From assembly GCA_035294005.1 (NCBI GenBank), contig DATGLT010000186.1, forward strand, positions 1-32,242: a stretch of DNA of 32,242 bases, given 5' to 3'. The notes under the pieces are model-generated. The model was not told where the DNA came from, did not search any database, and saw nothing but the letters and a program-made list of their open reading frames with translations. Every line of letters starts with the position of its first letter. The stretch's first letter is position 1. Shown here piece by piece: positions 16,288 to 25,601 of this stretch. This DNA comes from JANXQE01 sp035294005. Lineage in GTDB: Bacteria; Verrucomicrobiota; Verrucomicrobiia; Limisphaerales; UBA8199. The position numbers and the translations under genes were made by a program.

Positions 16288-18345
16288 TCACTTGCCTTTG
16301 GGGGATTCGGGGGCCAGTTCCATGCCGACCATGCAAACGTCGTCGGTAAATGGGGCTTCGCCGGAAAACTCGCGTACTTCTCGGAGAACCTCGTCGAATA
16401 ACTCAGGAGAGGACCGGTGCATGAGACGCTGGACTGCGTTGTGCAGAAGTTGCTGTGTGTAGAGGTCGCTCTTGGGGCTCTGCACCTCGATCAGGCCGTC
16501 GGTGAAGAGCAGGAGCAAATCATTTGGGCACAAGAGAATCTCCGAGCTCTGGTACCGCGTATCCTCCATAAGGCCGAGAGCGGGCTGGCTTTTGCCCGAA
16601 GCATTGAGAACGTTGACGACCTGCCTCGCGTTGCGACGGACATGGAGCGGCTTGGGGTGGCCGGCATTGGCGTAGAGCATCACACCGCTTTTCCAATCGG
16701 CAACCAGGTAAAAAGCAGTCGTCAGGAGCGGTGTTCCTGTGTGCCTCAGGATAGCGCAAAGGTCGCCGTTCAGTTTCGTCAAAAAATCGCCCGGGTTCTT
16801 CGCGAGGGGCTTTAACTCCTCGACCAGGGCCCGAATCATGGCGGTGACCAGGGCAGAACGGACGCCATGCCCGGCGACGTCGCACAGGAAAACAGCGGCC
16901 TGCGTTTCTGAGAGCGCCGAGATTGTAAAAAAGTCGCCGCCCACGCTGCCGGTTGGAAGATAGCGGTGAGTAAACAGAAAAGCGCTGTCCGTGCCCAGGT
17001 TGGTCCGTGGAAACGAGGGGTACTGTTGAGGCAGCATGGTGAGCTGGATCTCACGCGCCATCTTCAGGTCGTCCTCCATCTCGAGGTTTTTGACGCTCAA
17101 CTCCCTTCGGCTTTGGGCCAAGGCGGCGTTGGCTTTTCGAATGCGTTCCTCAGCCATTCGTTGCTGGGTGATGTCCCAGAAAATCGCTTGCAGCCCGATG
17201 ATTGTTCCGTCAGCGGTGCGCAACGGCGTTTTTACGACCTGCACATATATTTTGTTGCCGCTCGGAGGCTGGTGTTCCTCGACCGTCTCGTAAGGCTGAC
17301 CGGTTTCCAGAACACGCTTGTCATCGCGCTGATATTTTTCGGCGAGTTCTTTCGGAAAAAAATCGAAGTCGGTTTTGCCGACGATTTCATCGAGCGAATG
17401 ACCCAAGGTGCGGCAAAACTGCTGGTTCCCGAAGGTAAAGCGGTACTCGAGGTTCTTACGAAAAATGTTTTGAGGCAAGGTCTCGACCAGCGAATGATAG
17501 AGCGCCTCGGAATGGCGGAGCTTCTCTTCCGCCAATTTGCGCTGGGTGGTGTCCTCGACGGTTCCTTCGTAGTAGAGGAGCCGGCCTTTCCTGTCGCGGA
17601 TGGCGCGGCAGTTTTCGGAAATCCAAATCGTGCTGCCGTCTTTTCGAAAAATTTGCGACTCGAATTCGGTGAGCACATCGTTTTGTTGCATCAACCGCAC
17701 AAACTCGTCCCGGCGGCCTTCATCGACATAAAGCCGGCGGCTGATGTCAGTGAGGCTTTGGATTAATTCTTCCGGACTGTCATAGCCGTAAATGCGCGCC
17801 AGTGCGGCATTTGCCATCAAGTAGCGGCCATCCGGAGTGGTTTGAAAAATTCCTTCGACGAGATTGTCGAAAACGCCGTGGTATTTTTCCTCAGCTTCGA
17901 GCAACGCGCGGTCCATGCGATGCCGCTCGATGGCGTAGCGGAGCGATCTCTCGAGCCAGACCGGGGTTAACTGGGTTTTGACGAGGTAATCGTGCGCGCC
18001 GGCGTGAACAGCCTCCAAGGCGACCGTCCCGTCATCGGAATCCCCGGTAACAATGACCGGAAGCTGCGGAGCTTCCGCCCTGAGGAGCGCGACGTTCGCT
18101 ACACCTGCTCCGTCAGGCAACGATATGTCCATGACGACAACATCGAAGTGGTCCGCTTCGAGCGCCACGAGTCCCTGACCGAGGTCCGGCATAGAGACTA
18201 CCTCGGCGGCGAAGTCTCGCGCCTGGGCGAGCATTTCTCCCGCGTAACGAGCAAACCCCGGATCATGCTCGATCAGCAGTACCTTCAGCTTTTCCTGCGG
18301 CAAAGCGACTGCGCCCGCCGCTGCCCCAACATCGCTCGTCATCAT
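16288..18345 (-). CDS. Response regulator with two PAS domains and a PP2C-type (SpoIIE/RsbU) phosphatase output
   Basis: The 685-residue cytoplasmic protein has a receiver domain (about 20-135) with phosphoacceptor D73 ('VVVMDISLPDG'), the conserved Thr in 'PVIVTGDS' and Lys in 'HDYLVKTQL'. Two PAS domains follow (about 150-270 and 280-395; 'GVFDNLVEGIFQTTPDG', 'KTDFDFFPKELAEKYQ'), then a short coiled coil ('MEDDLKMAREIQLTMLPQQY') typical of the RsbU linker. The PP2C domain (about 440-680) carries its metal-binding signatures 'GSVGGDFFTI', 'CDVAGHGVRSAL', 'YANAGHPKPL' and 'LLLLFTDGLIE'. Such proteins dephosphorylate anti-sigma-factor antagonists in partner-switching pathways. The receiver's acidic pair reads 'IEHD', with His where a metal-binding Asp is usual. 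No anti-sigma or antagonist gene is in the window. It lies 50 nt after the PQQ-like gene. Confidence 0.93.
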   Translation of the reverse strand: MMTSDVGAAAGAVALPQEKLKVLLIEHDPGFARYAGEMLAQARDFAAEVVSMPDLGQGLVALEADHFDVVVMDISLPDGAGVANVALLRAEAPQLPVIVTGDSDDGTVALEAVHAGAHDYLVKTQLTPVWLERSLRYAIERHRMDRALLEAEEKYHGVFDNLVEGIFQTTPDGRYLMANAALARIYGYDSPEELIQSLTDISRRLYVDEGRRDEFVRLMQQNDVLTEFESQIFRKDGSTIWISENCRAIRDRKGRLLYYEGTVEDTTQRKLAEEKLRHSEALYHSLVETLPQNIFRKNLEYRFTFGNQQFCRTLGHSLDEIVGKTDFDFFPKELAEKYQRDDKRVLETGQPYETVEEHQPPSGNKIYVQVVKTPLRTADGTIIGLQAIFWDITQQRMAEERIRKANAALAQSRRELSVKNLEMEDDLKMAREIQLTMLPQQYPSFPRTNLGTDSAFLFTHRYLPTGSVGGDFFTISALSETQAAVFLCDVAGHGVRSALVTAMIRALVEELKPLAKNPGDFLTKLNGDLCAILRHTGTPLLTTAFYLVADWKSGVMLYANAGHPKPLHVRRNARQVVNVLNASGKSQPALGLMEDTRYQSSEILLCPNDLLLLFTDGLIEVQSPKSDLYTQQLLHNAVQRLMHRSSPELFDEVLREVREFSGEAPFTDDVCMVGMELAPESPKGK

Positions 18346-18395
18346 CGGTCGACCACTTACAGACTGACAGAGTCGGGGAAGACTGCCAATCCTGT

Positions 18396-19727
18396 TTATT
18401 CGATCCTGTAAAGGTCGGTTTTTGTTCGCAGAAACAGCGCATGGCCCGAAACCGCCGGGGAAGCCATGAATCCGGTCGACAGGGAGTTAGTCGCCAGGGC
18501 TTCGAACGAGCGGCCGGGCTTGACTACGGTCGTCTTGCCTTGCTGGCTGAAGAAATAAATCCGGCCGTCGGCATAAATCGGAGACGCGGCATAGGTGCCC
18601 CCAATTCGAGACCGCCAGACTTGCTTGCCTGTGTTCTCTTCCAGGCAGGTGACGGCGCCGTCGTCGCTCACCATGTACAGCAGCCCGTCAATCAGAATGG
18701 GCGAAGCGGTCCTGGGCACCACGGAATCGAATTTCCACGAAACGTGGCTGTCCGTGACGTCGCCCTGGCCCCCGAGGCGCACGGCCAGCAATTCGGTCTG
18801 CCCGTGCCCGGTCACAAAAAACCCGGTGCCGTTTTCATAAACCGGCCGCGGCGCCGCCGACCAAGCTGGAAAATGAACTTTCCATAGTTCTTTGCCCGTC
18901 ACGGGATCGTACGCGTAGGCTGCCTTTGCCCCGGTGCTTAATAACTGGGTTTGGCCCTCGAATTGAACAATCAGGGGCGTGCTATGGGCCTTCCGTAAAT
19001 CTCCGTCGCGCGCCACTTGCCCGGGCACATCCGCGTCATTCCATTCCGCCGAACGATCGGTTTTCCAAACGGTTTTGCCGGTCTTCTTATCCAACGCGGC
19101 AAGGTACTGAAGGTCAGCGCCATCAAAAGTCAGGATCAGCAAATCTCGGAACAGAACGGGCGACGAAGAAGGACCGCGGTAATGGCGGCAGCGCAGGTCG
19201 TCTCGTTGCCAAATCACTTTGCCCGTCTCCGTGTCCAGGCACGCCGTGCCGTAGCTTCCGAAATGAACGTAAACGCGGCCCGGCTCAATCACCGGAGAGG
19301 GTGTGGCGTACGCATTGACATTGTTTCCAAGCGGTTCGGGGTGATCACAGTGGAACAGCTTCTCGTTGAATTTGATTTTGCCACTCTCGGCGTCCACGCA
19401 GATCGCGAAAAAATCATGGCCATCGACCGAGGCCGTGGTTAACCAAACCTGCCCGTTCATGACCACAGGTGTCGACCAGCCTCGATCGGGAATTGCGGTC
19501 TTCCACACAACGTTGTTCGTCTCGCTCCAATTCAGGGGAATGCCAGCCTGGCTGCCGTTACCCGTGGCCGGCACGTGGCCATCTTCGGTTGGCCCGCGGA
19601 ATTCGGGCCAATCGGATCCCGCGGCAAGCGCGGAACCAGTAAACGCTGAGATGAAGAGGATTTGAAAGAGGCGGGCAACGTAACGGCGCGCCGATTCGTT
19701 GCACGATCCTGGCATGGCAAGGGTCAT
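18396..19727 (-). CDS. Exported PQQ-like beta-propeller protein
   Basis: A basic start and hydrophobic segment ('RLFQILFISAFTGSALAA') form a signal peptide. It is followed by the verrucomicrobial 'DWPEFRGPTEDGHVPATG' opening and about seven PQQ-like repeats ('WKTAIPDRGWSTPVV', 'TGKVIWQRDD', 'TGKTVWKTDRSAEWND', 'TGKELWKVHFP', 'TGKQVWRSRIGGTYAASP'). These resemble BamB or quinoprotein propellers. No quinone-binding or catalytic residues can be assigned, so it is more likely a periplasmic scaffold or binding protein. ATG 19727 is preferred over the TTG at 19763 because it follows a promoter-like -35/-10 pair and stays upstream of the signal. It lies between the MscS gene (125 nt upstream) and the response-regulator phosphatase gene. 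Confidence 0.88.
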   Translation of the reverse strand: MTLAMPGSCNESARRYVARLFQILFISAFTGSALAAGSDWPEFRGPTEDGHVPATGNGSQAGIPLNWSETNNVVWKTAIPDRGWSTPVVMNGQVWLTTASVDGHDFFAICVDAESGKIKFNEKLFHCDHPEPLGNNVNAYATPSPVIEPGRVYVHFGSYGTACLDTETGKVIWQRDDLRCRHYRGPSSSPVLFRDLLILTFDGADLQYLAALDKKTGKTVWKTDRSAEWNDADVPGQVARDGDLRKAHSTPLIVQFEGQTQLLSTGAKAAYAYDPVTGKELWKVHFPAWSAAPRPVYENGTGFFVTGHGQTELLAVRLGGQGDVTDSHVSWKFDSVVPRTASPILIDGLLYMVSDDGAVTCLEENTGKQVWRSRIGGTYAASPIYADGRIYFFSQQGKTTVVKPGRSFEALATNSLSTGFMASPAVSGHALFLRTKTDLYRIE

Positions 19728-19733
19728 TGATGA

Positions 19734-19763
19734 AGAATGGCTGGGGAGATTGAGCCTTGTCAA
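19734..19763 (-). promoter_or_regulatory. Candidate promoter of the PQQ-like gene
   Basis: A perfect TTGACA (19763-19758) is followed after 18 nt by CATTCT (19739-19734), a weak -10. Transcription would begin at about 19727, the A of the chosen ATG. Only the -35 box is convincing. Confidence 0.25.
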
Positions 19764-19852
19764 CCTGGCTTGAGCTCATGGGATTGCGCCAATCGCTTAA
19801 TCCTGTCCCAACCTGCCCCGCGAATCGCAAATAGTGGTTTGAACAGGGAACC

Positions 19853-22291
19853 TCACCGCATCGCAATTCCTTCGGCCGCGAGGCTTGATTTGATCGACAT
19901 GAAAAGGTCGCTGCGCACTTGCTCCCAGTTTTCGGATTGATCGGTCCAGGCCCTAAGCTCGTAATTGGCGGTGCCATCGTTGAGCTTGGTTAGCAAAGCC
20001 TGAACCTGCCCTTCCTTCGAGACCTGGGGATGACCGCCGGCGACTTTCCGCAATAAATCCATAACCTTCCTCGGCTCGGTTTCAGAGGCGACCGAAATCG
20101 GCATGGTAATCAACCTGCGCCTTTGCGAAAAAGTCCAGTTGGTGACGGGATCGGAAATGAGTTTGGCGTTGGGCACGATGATTTCCGACCCGCTGGTCGT
20201 CCGAACAATGCTGGCGCGAATCCCAATGCGCCTCACCACTCCTTCGCCGCCCTCCAACTGCACTACATCTCCAACCTTTACAGGCCGCTCGAACAGCAAG
20301 ATTATCCCCGAAACAAAATTGTTGACGATATTCTGCAAACCGAAACCCAACCCGACGCCAAAAGCGCCCGCAACAATAGTCAATTTCGTGAGATCAACCC
20401 CGAGCATCCCCAGCCCCACCAGAAAGCCCAGCAGCAGAATCAGGTAATGGAGCGCTTTAGAAATTGAGTAATGGAGTCCCGGAGCCAGCCTGAAATGACC
20501 ATAAACTTCTTCTTCCAGCACAAGTCTCAAGACTCGGGATATCGCAAAGGCGACCCAGAGCACGAAGGCAAACATCAAAACATGGCCCATGGTGAAATGC
20601 CATGAGCCGAGGGCCAAAGGGGTATTGACGATCGCCCAGATGATGCCCGAGAACGAACCCCGCAGCGAAAGTCTTTGGATAACGAAAAGAAACCACGCAA
20701 ATGCGGCAGCGATTCCGACGGTTTTGCGCGTCCACAACTCGAGAGTGGGCTCACGACGGCGGACCATTGAAAACTCGGCTACGGGAGTGGCTCTCAAAAT
20801 CACCCGCAGAGTCGCCTCGGCCACGCGCGTGACGGCGAAAAGCACAACCGCGAGGTAGGAGGCGGACAACTCCAGGTTGCCGACCAGGCTGCTGAAGCGG
20901 CCGTATCCGGCGATGTTCGCGAGAAAAGCCAGCGCAAACAAAGCCATCGCGGCTTGCAACACGAAGCCCGCAACCCGGGCGAACCGCGGCCGCGCATCCT
21001 GCCCGGCCACTGCCCTGCCCTTGAGCAAAATCCAGCAATACAAGCAGCCCACTCCGGTTTCGGTCAGAAACAACAAACGCCAAAGCAGCGGCTGAGCCGC
21101 GGCAACCGACCGCAGCTGGTCGAGCAGGTAAAAAGCCGCCAGCACGTTGATGAGGCCATAAAGAGGCCGGGCAAGCAGCCTCCGCAAAACGATAATGGCG
21201 GGAACCAGGGCGACCATGCCCAACAATGACCACCAGAGTCTCGGCGCCTGATCGTAAAGCCACGGACTAAGTAGCAGCGACATCAGCAACGAACTGGCCC
21301 CCGGCGCGCCGAGGCTGCGCGCGGTCGGTTCCAAATCCTCCTGTGTCAGGCTCCGAACCGCCAACCGGCGGTGTGCTCTCGAGAGCAGAATTGCCAACCC
21401 GCAAAAGACCAGAACCTGGATGATCAGCCTTTCGCGTTTTCGCGCCCAATACGAACGCAGTTCTCGATACTGGCGCGCCAGCGAACTCTGGCTCTGCGCG
21501 GCCAGATGTTGCGTTTCACTGCTCCGGACCTCCCCGCTCCACAGCGCAGGACTATCTCGAATGAGCAGATGACGCATGATTTGCTGCCGGGCCTGGTCGA
21601 TCGCAGCCATGGATTCTTTCACCCTTGCCCCCTGCTCGGTCACTCGGCTTTGGAGTTTCAGCACCTTTGCGAGTTCGTCCTGCACATCTTTCGTCGATTT
21701 GCGTGCCCCTTCGACCACCTGCGTCATTCGGTCGGAGACCTCCTGGGGGACTTTGTTTTGTTCTGCTTCTCGCGTCAGTTCCCAACGCTTCTGCACCTGC
21801 TGGAGGTGTTCCGTGCTTGCTTCCAATTGCTGGGCTCGGCGCTTCAGGGTCCGGTTCCAATCCCCAAGTTCCTGGCTGAGGCCTCTCCACCCTCCTTCCA
21901 GCCGGCCAAATAGCTCCAGGGAACTGCCGTGGGCCAAAATGCGCGCATTTTCCTCGGAACGCGCCCCGATCTCTTCCTCGAGCGATGGAAGTTTTTGTTC
22001 AATGTCATCCACCGCCACATCTGAATTGGCCTGCGTGTCGATCGAATGAATCTCGGAAAAGGAAGCTTCCGCCTGTCCGGAAATGTCTGCCAAGCCGACT
22101 GGAGTGAGGTTGGTCGCCACATTCTGGCTGGGTGCGTTCGTCACTCCCGGAGCAGCCTGCGCGCCCTGAAAGGTTCCAAGGGCGCACTGCAAGAAGAAGC
22201 AAACTGTCACCAGCATTTTAAAAGACCAATGGCGTGCCCATAGCGGGCCGCCTCCGCACTCGCCGGCGTTAGTTCCTGCTTCGCTTTGCAT
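19853..22291 (-). CDS. Large MscS-family mechanosensitive channel with periplasmic coiled-coil domain
   Basis: The product has up to 812 residues. A signal peptide begins at M26 ('MLVTVCFFLQCALGTFQ'), so the true start may be 22216. A long helical, Glu/Gln-rich periplasmic region follows (about 60-280, 'KSTKDVQDELAKVLKLQSRV'), then about eight to ten membrane helices (about 290-600). The MscS core ends the protein: pore helix 'GAFGVGLGFGLQNIVNNFVS', the beta domain 'RPVKVGDVVQLEGGEGVVRR' and 'GSEIIVPNAKLISDPVTNW', and the alpha/beta C-terminal cap. The layout matches the MscK/YbiO class, which releases solutes on osmotic downshock. It is the first of three closely spaced minus-strand genes. 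Confidence 0.93.
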   Translation of the reverse strand: MQSEAGTNAGECGGGPLWARHWSFKMLVTVCFFLQCALGTFQGAQAAPGVTNAPSQNVATNLTPVGLADISGQAEASFSEIHSIDTQANSDVAVDDIEQKLPSLEEEIGARSEENARILAHGSSLELFGRLEGGWRGLSQELGDWNRTLKRRAQQLEASTEHLQQVQKRWELTREAEQNKVPQEVSDRMTQVVEGARKSTKDVQDELAKVLKLQSRVTEQGARVKESMAAIDQARQQIMRHLLIRDSPALWSGEVRSSETQHLAAQSQSSLARQYRELRSYWARKRERLIIQVLVFCGLAILLSRAHRRLAVRSLTQEDLEPTARSLGAPGASSLLMSLLLSPWLYDQAPRLWWSLLGMVALVPAIIVLRRLLARPLYGLINVLAAFYLLDQLRSVAAAQPLLWRLLFLTETGVGCLYCWILLKGRAVAGQDARPRFARVAGFVLQAAMALFALAFLANIAGYGRFSSLVGNLELSASYLAVVLFAVTRVAEATLRVILRATPVAEFSMVRRREPTLELWTRKTVGIAAAFAWFLFVIQRLSLRGSFSGIIWAIVNTPLALGSWHFTMGHVLMFAFVLWVAFAISRVLRLVLEEEVYGHFRLAPGLHYSISKALHYLILLLGFLVGLGMLGVDLTKLTIVAGAFGVGLGFGLQNIVNNFVSGIILLFERPVKVGDVVQLEGGEGVVRRIGIRASIVRTTSGSEIIVPNAKLISDPVTNWTFSQRRRLITMPISVASETEPRKVMDLLRKVAGGHPQVSKEGQVQALLTKLNDGTANYELRAWTDQSENWEQVRSDLFMSIKSSLAAEGIAMR

Positions 22292-22835
22292 CTTCAGTAC
22301 TTGGTAACCGGGTGGGGGTTCAGTCCGGTCGCCTAAAATACTCCCGAACTGCTTGAGTGAAACAGAGGAGGTTTACTCCACAGCCCTCAAAACCTCCCCT
22401 ATGCCGCATCAGAATTAGAGACGAAGGATGACGCGGATTATAAAACGGGGCTTATACCCCATTCACCCGATTCGGCTCCGGCTTAATGATAAATAAGTAT
22501 CGTGGAGAGAGCTGTGCCCTTGATGGAAACAGGGTCCCCGCCAACTGCAGAAGGCGTCCCGCCCTGGCGCTTGGTTGCTAATGCTCAATGAGCAGACAGG
22601 CGACGACGCGAGGTTAGGCGCGCTTTTCTCAGTCAGGGGGAGGATTCTTGGGGTGTTGACTCCTCCTGCCGAAAGGCGCCCGCTTAGGTTTGCGTAGCGC
22701 CAGCGGCGGGCATTCATTTTAAACGGGATGCCCAACGCGCGGGGCCGTCAGAGAACTGGCAGGCATGGGGGTGGCTGCTCATAAACCTGGCAAGGACGGC
22801 GGAGAAAACCCGGCGCACATCGTGGGTCCGCCTTG
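22292..22835. other. Intergenic region between histidine kinase and MscS genes
   Basis: In this 544-nt gap no frame on either strand looks coding and no tRNA-like fold is seen. GGAGGTTT (22367-22374) and AAACCTCC (22390-22397) form a perfect 8-bp inverted repeat with a 15-nt loop, 76 nt before the MscS start. On the minus strand it would lie in that gene's leader. A weak TGCTC/GAGCA hairpin lies near 22580. Confidence 0.35.
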
Positions 22836-25601
22836 CTACCTCGGCGGCTGCGCGGGTGCGGGACGCACAACCTTCAACTCCACCCAGAATTGGCTGCCCT
22901 TGCCCAGGTCGCTTTCGACCCCAACCCTGCCTCCCATCCGCTCGACCACCTTGCGAACGATGGCCAATCCGATACCGGTGCCTTCATAGCCCGAAGTTAG
23001 CCGCTCGAACATTCCAAACAGCCGCCGCTGTGATTCTTTGGTAATTCCAATGCCGTTATCTTCAACGAAGATCCTGGCGATCTCGTCGGCCCGCTCGACC
23101 CTGAGCCGGACTCTCGGCCGGACGCCAGGAGCAACGAATTTAACTGCATTGCCCAATAAGTTCGAAAAACACTGGGTTAACAGGCTTTCCTCACCCAGCA
23201 CGACGGGCAAATCGTTCGGGATAATGATTTCGGCCTTGTCGGACTGCAAATTTGGGTACGATTCAATCAGCCCGGGGATCAACCGGGCAAGATCCACCGG
23301 GTGCAAGGGCAGTTCCTGCAGGACCGCTTTTGTATAATTCAACGCGTCTTTGATGAGCTGATCCAAACGTGTGGCGCTGGAGATGATGCGCCGGCAGGAA
23401 TCCAACAGCTCGGGAGAGGTGTTCGGGTCAGCGGACAAGCCTTCGTGGATAATCCCGGCAAAGGTGCTCATGGCGCGCAAGGGAGCGCGCATATCATGGG
23501 TTATGGCGTAAGAAACGTGCTGTAGTTCAGCAATCATTTCACTCAGCTTGGCCGTTCTTTCCTTAACGATGGTCTCGAGCTGCTCCTGCGCGCGAAGCCG
23601 TTGAATCGCAAGGCCCACCTGGTTGGCTATAGCCACCGCCAGGCGCAATTCCTCCGGTCGAAAATGGTGTTCCTGGTTGTAGTAAACCATGAATTTTCCA
23701 AGCAGCTTCCCGCCATACCGAATCGGCACAAACGCCAACGCGCCAATTCCTTCCCGCTGAATGACGGGTTTGAGGTCGCCTTCTATTTTGCGGGCGTCCT
23801 CAATGCAAACCGGGTGCGTGTCAGGATCGTCCGCTTTCCACGGTGAATGGCCTTCAACTGCGGCCCGATACCCGTCCGACAGACAGCGCCACGCGGTGAA
23901 TCGCATCACCCCCTCTTTGTCGATCAGTAATATTGAACTGCGCTGCGAGCCTAAACATTGAGTGATCGTCTCGAGCGCCGCTTCGTAGATATCCGGCAGT
24001 TTTCTGGCCTCATTGACTGCCTGCAGCAGGTCGTACATCCGCTGCTGTTGTTGTTCGAGTTTCTTGCGTTCTGAAAAATCGCGGAACACGACGACAATCC
24101 CGTTAATGGGCCCGCCTTCACGACGAATCGGCGCGGCGCTGTCGTCGATCGGCGTTTCGCCTCCATCGCGGGACACCAGAATCGTGTGATTGGCCAGGCC
24201 AACCACTCCTCCAAGCCTCAGCACTTTCGCGGCGGGGTCCTCGATGCGCTCGCGCGTTTGTTCGTTGATGATGTGGAAGACCTCGCCAATCGGCTTGCCC
24301 TCGGCTTCGGAACTGGCCCACCCAGTCAGGCGCTCGGCTTCCTTGTTTAGAAAGCGGACCCGGGCCTGCGCATCCGTCACCAGGACCGCGTCCCCAATGC
24401 TGGCCAAGGTCGTTGCAAGAAGTTCTTTTTCCTGGACCAGCGCCTCGCGGACCGCCACCAGCGGGGTGATATCCTGCAGAATTTTGGACGCGCCAATGAC
24501 TCGACCTTCGGCATCCTTGATGGGCGAAATGCTTACCGCGACCGGTATCTGGCGCCCGTGTTTGGACACGCGGATGGTTTCGAGTCGCTCCACCGGTTTG
24601 CCCTGCCGTAACCGCTCCAGGATCTGGTCCTCCTCGCCCAGGCGGTCCGGCGGAAAGAGTACGGTGACCGGTCGGCCGATGATCTCTTCGGGGCGATAAC
24701 CAAACAATCGTTCCGCGGCTGCGTTCCAACTCTGGACGACGCTGTTCAATGTTTTGGTCAGGATTGCGTCCCCCGAGAATTCGACGATTGCGGCAAGCCG
24801 GGCGCTGTTGCGCTGAGCCGCTTGCTTTTCGGTAACGTCGCGAAAGACCAGCACCACGCCGCTGATGGTGCCATCGGCCTTTCGAATGGGAGCCGCGTTG
24901 TCGTCCACAAGGATGCCCGACCCGGACTTGGAAATAAGCTGCGCATGATTCGCAGGACCCACGATGGCGCCGGTTCGAAGTGCTTTATCAACCGGGTTTT
25001 CAAGTGGTTGACGCGTCTCTGCGTGGACGATCTGAAAAACCTCGGGCAGCGCGCGGCCATTCGCTTCGGTGCTTCCCCACCCCGTCAGCCGTTCGGCTTC
25101 AGCATTCATGAAGCTGATTTGACCCTCCGTATCGGTCGCAATAACGGCGTCCCGGATGCTTTGCAACGTGGTAAAAAGCAGTTCCTTTTCGCGTTGTAGT
25201 TCAGCTTCAGCCCGGCCTCGTTGGGAAGCCTCCAGGACCAGCCGCTTTTGAGCGCGGTGCATCAGTTCGATTGCGCCAATAATGATGCCGCTGGATAGGA
25301 AAAAGCCCGCCCAACCAAAGACATCATCCTTGCTGAAACTGCCCAGGACTCCGCCATGCCCAAGCAAGTACCAGTTTGCAATGACCGCGCTGAGGCCGGT
25401 CGCTAAAACGGCAGGGGCTAATCCGCCGTACCATGCCGTGATCGCAATGGCGGGGAAAAAGAAGATAAACGCAAGCCGCTGGCCGCCCAGGCTGGGGCTC
25501 AGGGACTCCCGTAAGATCCAGCCCAAAAACACGGCCAGCACCGCTACGCCGTACTTGGCCCAAACTGCTGTCGCTGCGAAGTTCTTCCTGTTGTCTGGCA
25601 T
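22836..25601 (-). CDS. Hybrid-less sensor histidine kinase: membrane sensor, three PAS, GAF, HisKA, HATPase
   Basis: The 921-residue protein starts with four membrane helices resembling the KdpD/DUF4118 sensor ('FFFPAIAITAWYGGLAPAVL'). Three PAS domains follow (about 145-265, 275-390, 405-520; 'GQISFMNAEAERLTGW', 'SWNAAAERLFGYRPEEII', 'ARVRFLNKEAERLTGW'). The first and third are near-copies and suggest internal duplication. A GAF domain spans about 540-670. The kinase core has the phospho-accepting H702 in 'YAITHDMRAPLRAM', the N box 'FSNLLGNAVKFV', G1 'VEDNGIGI', the F box 'MFERL' and G2 'GTGIGLAI'. The dimerisation region resembles bacteriophytochrome-type kinases. No receiver gene is adjacent, although the REC-PP2C protein encoded four genes away on the same strand is a possible partner. 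GGAG nine bases before the ATG supports the start. Confidence 0.93.
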   Translation of the reverse strand: MPDNRKNFAATAVWAKYGVAVLAVFLGWILRESLSPSLGGQRLAFIFFFPAIAITAWYGGLAPAVLATGLSAVIANWYLLGHGGVLGSFSKDDVFGWAGFFLSSGIIIGAIELMHRAQKRLVLEASQRGRAEAELQREKELLFTTLQSIRDAVIATDTEGQISFMNAEAERLTGWGSTEANGRALPEVFQIVHAETRQPLENPVDKALRTGAIVGPANHAQLISKSGSGILVDDNAAPIRKADGTISGVVLVFRDVTEKQAAQRNSARLAAIVEFSGDAILTKTLNSVVQSWNAAAERLFGYRPEEIIGRPVTVLFPPDRLGEEDQILERLRQGKPVERLETIRVSKHGRQIPVAVSISPIKDAEGRVIGASKILQDITPLVAVREALVQEKELLATTLASIGDAVLVTDAQARVRFLNKEAERLTGWASSEAEGKPIGEVFHIINEQTRERIEDPAAKVLRLGGVVGLANHTILVSRDGGETPIDDSAAPIRREGGPINGIVVVFRDFSERKKLEQQQQRMYDLLQAVNEARKLPDIYEAALETITQCLGSQRSSILLIDKEGVMRFTAWRCLSDGYRAAVEGHSPWKADDPDTHPVCIEDARKIEGDLKPVIQREGIGALAFVPIRYGGKLLGKFMVYYNQEHHFRPEELRLAVAIANQVGLAIQRLRAQEQLETIVKERTAKLSEMIAELQHVSYAITHDMRAPLRAMSTFAGIIHEGLSADPNTSPELLDSCRRIISSATRLDQLIKDALNYTKAVLQELPLHPVDLARLIPGLIESYPNLQSDKAEIIIPNDLPVVLGEESLLTQCFSNLLGNAVKFVAPGVRPRVRLRVERADEIARIFVEDNGIGITKESQRRLFGMFERLTSGYEGTGIGLAIVRKVVERMGGRVGVESDLGKGSQFWVELKVVRPAPAQPPR

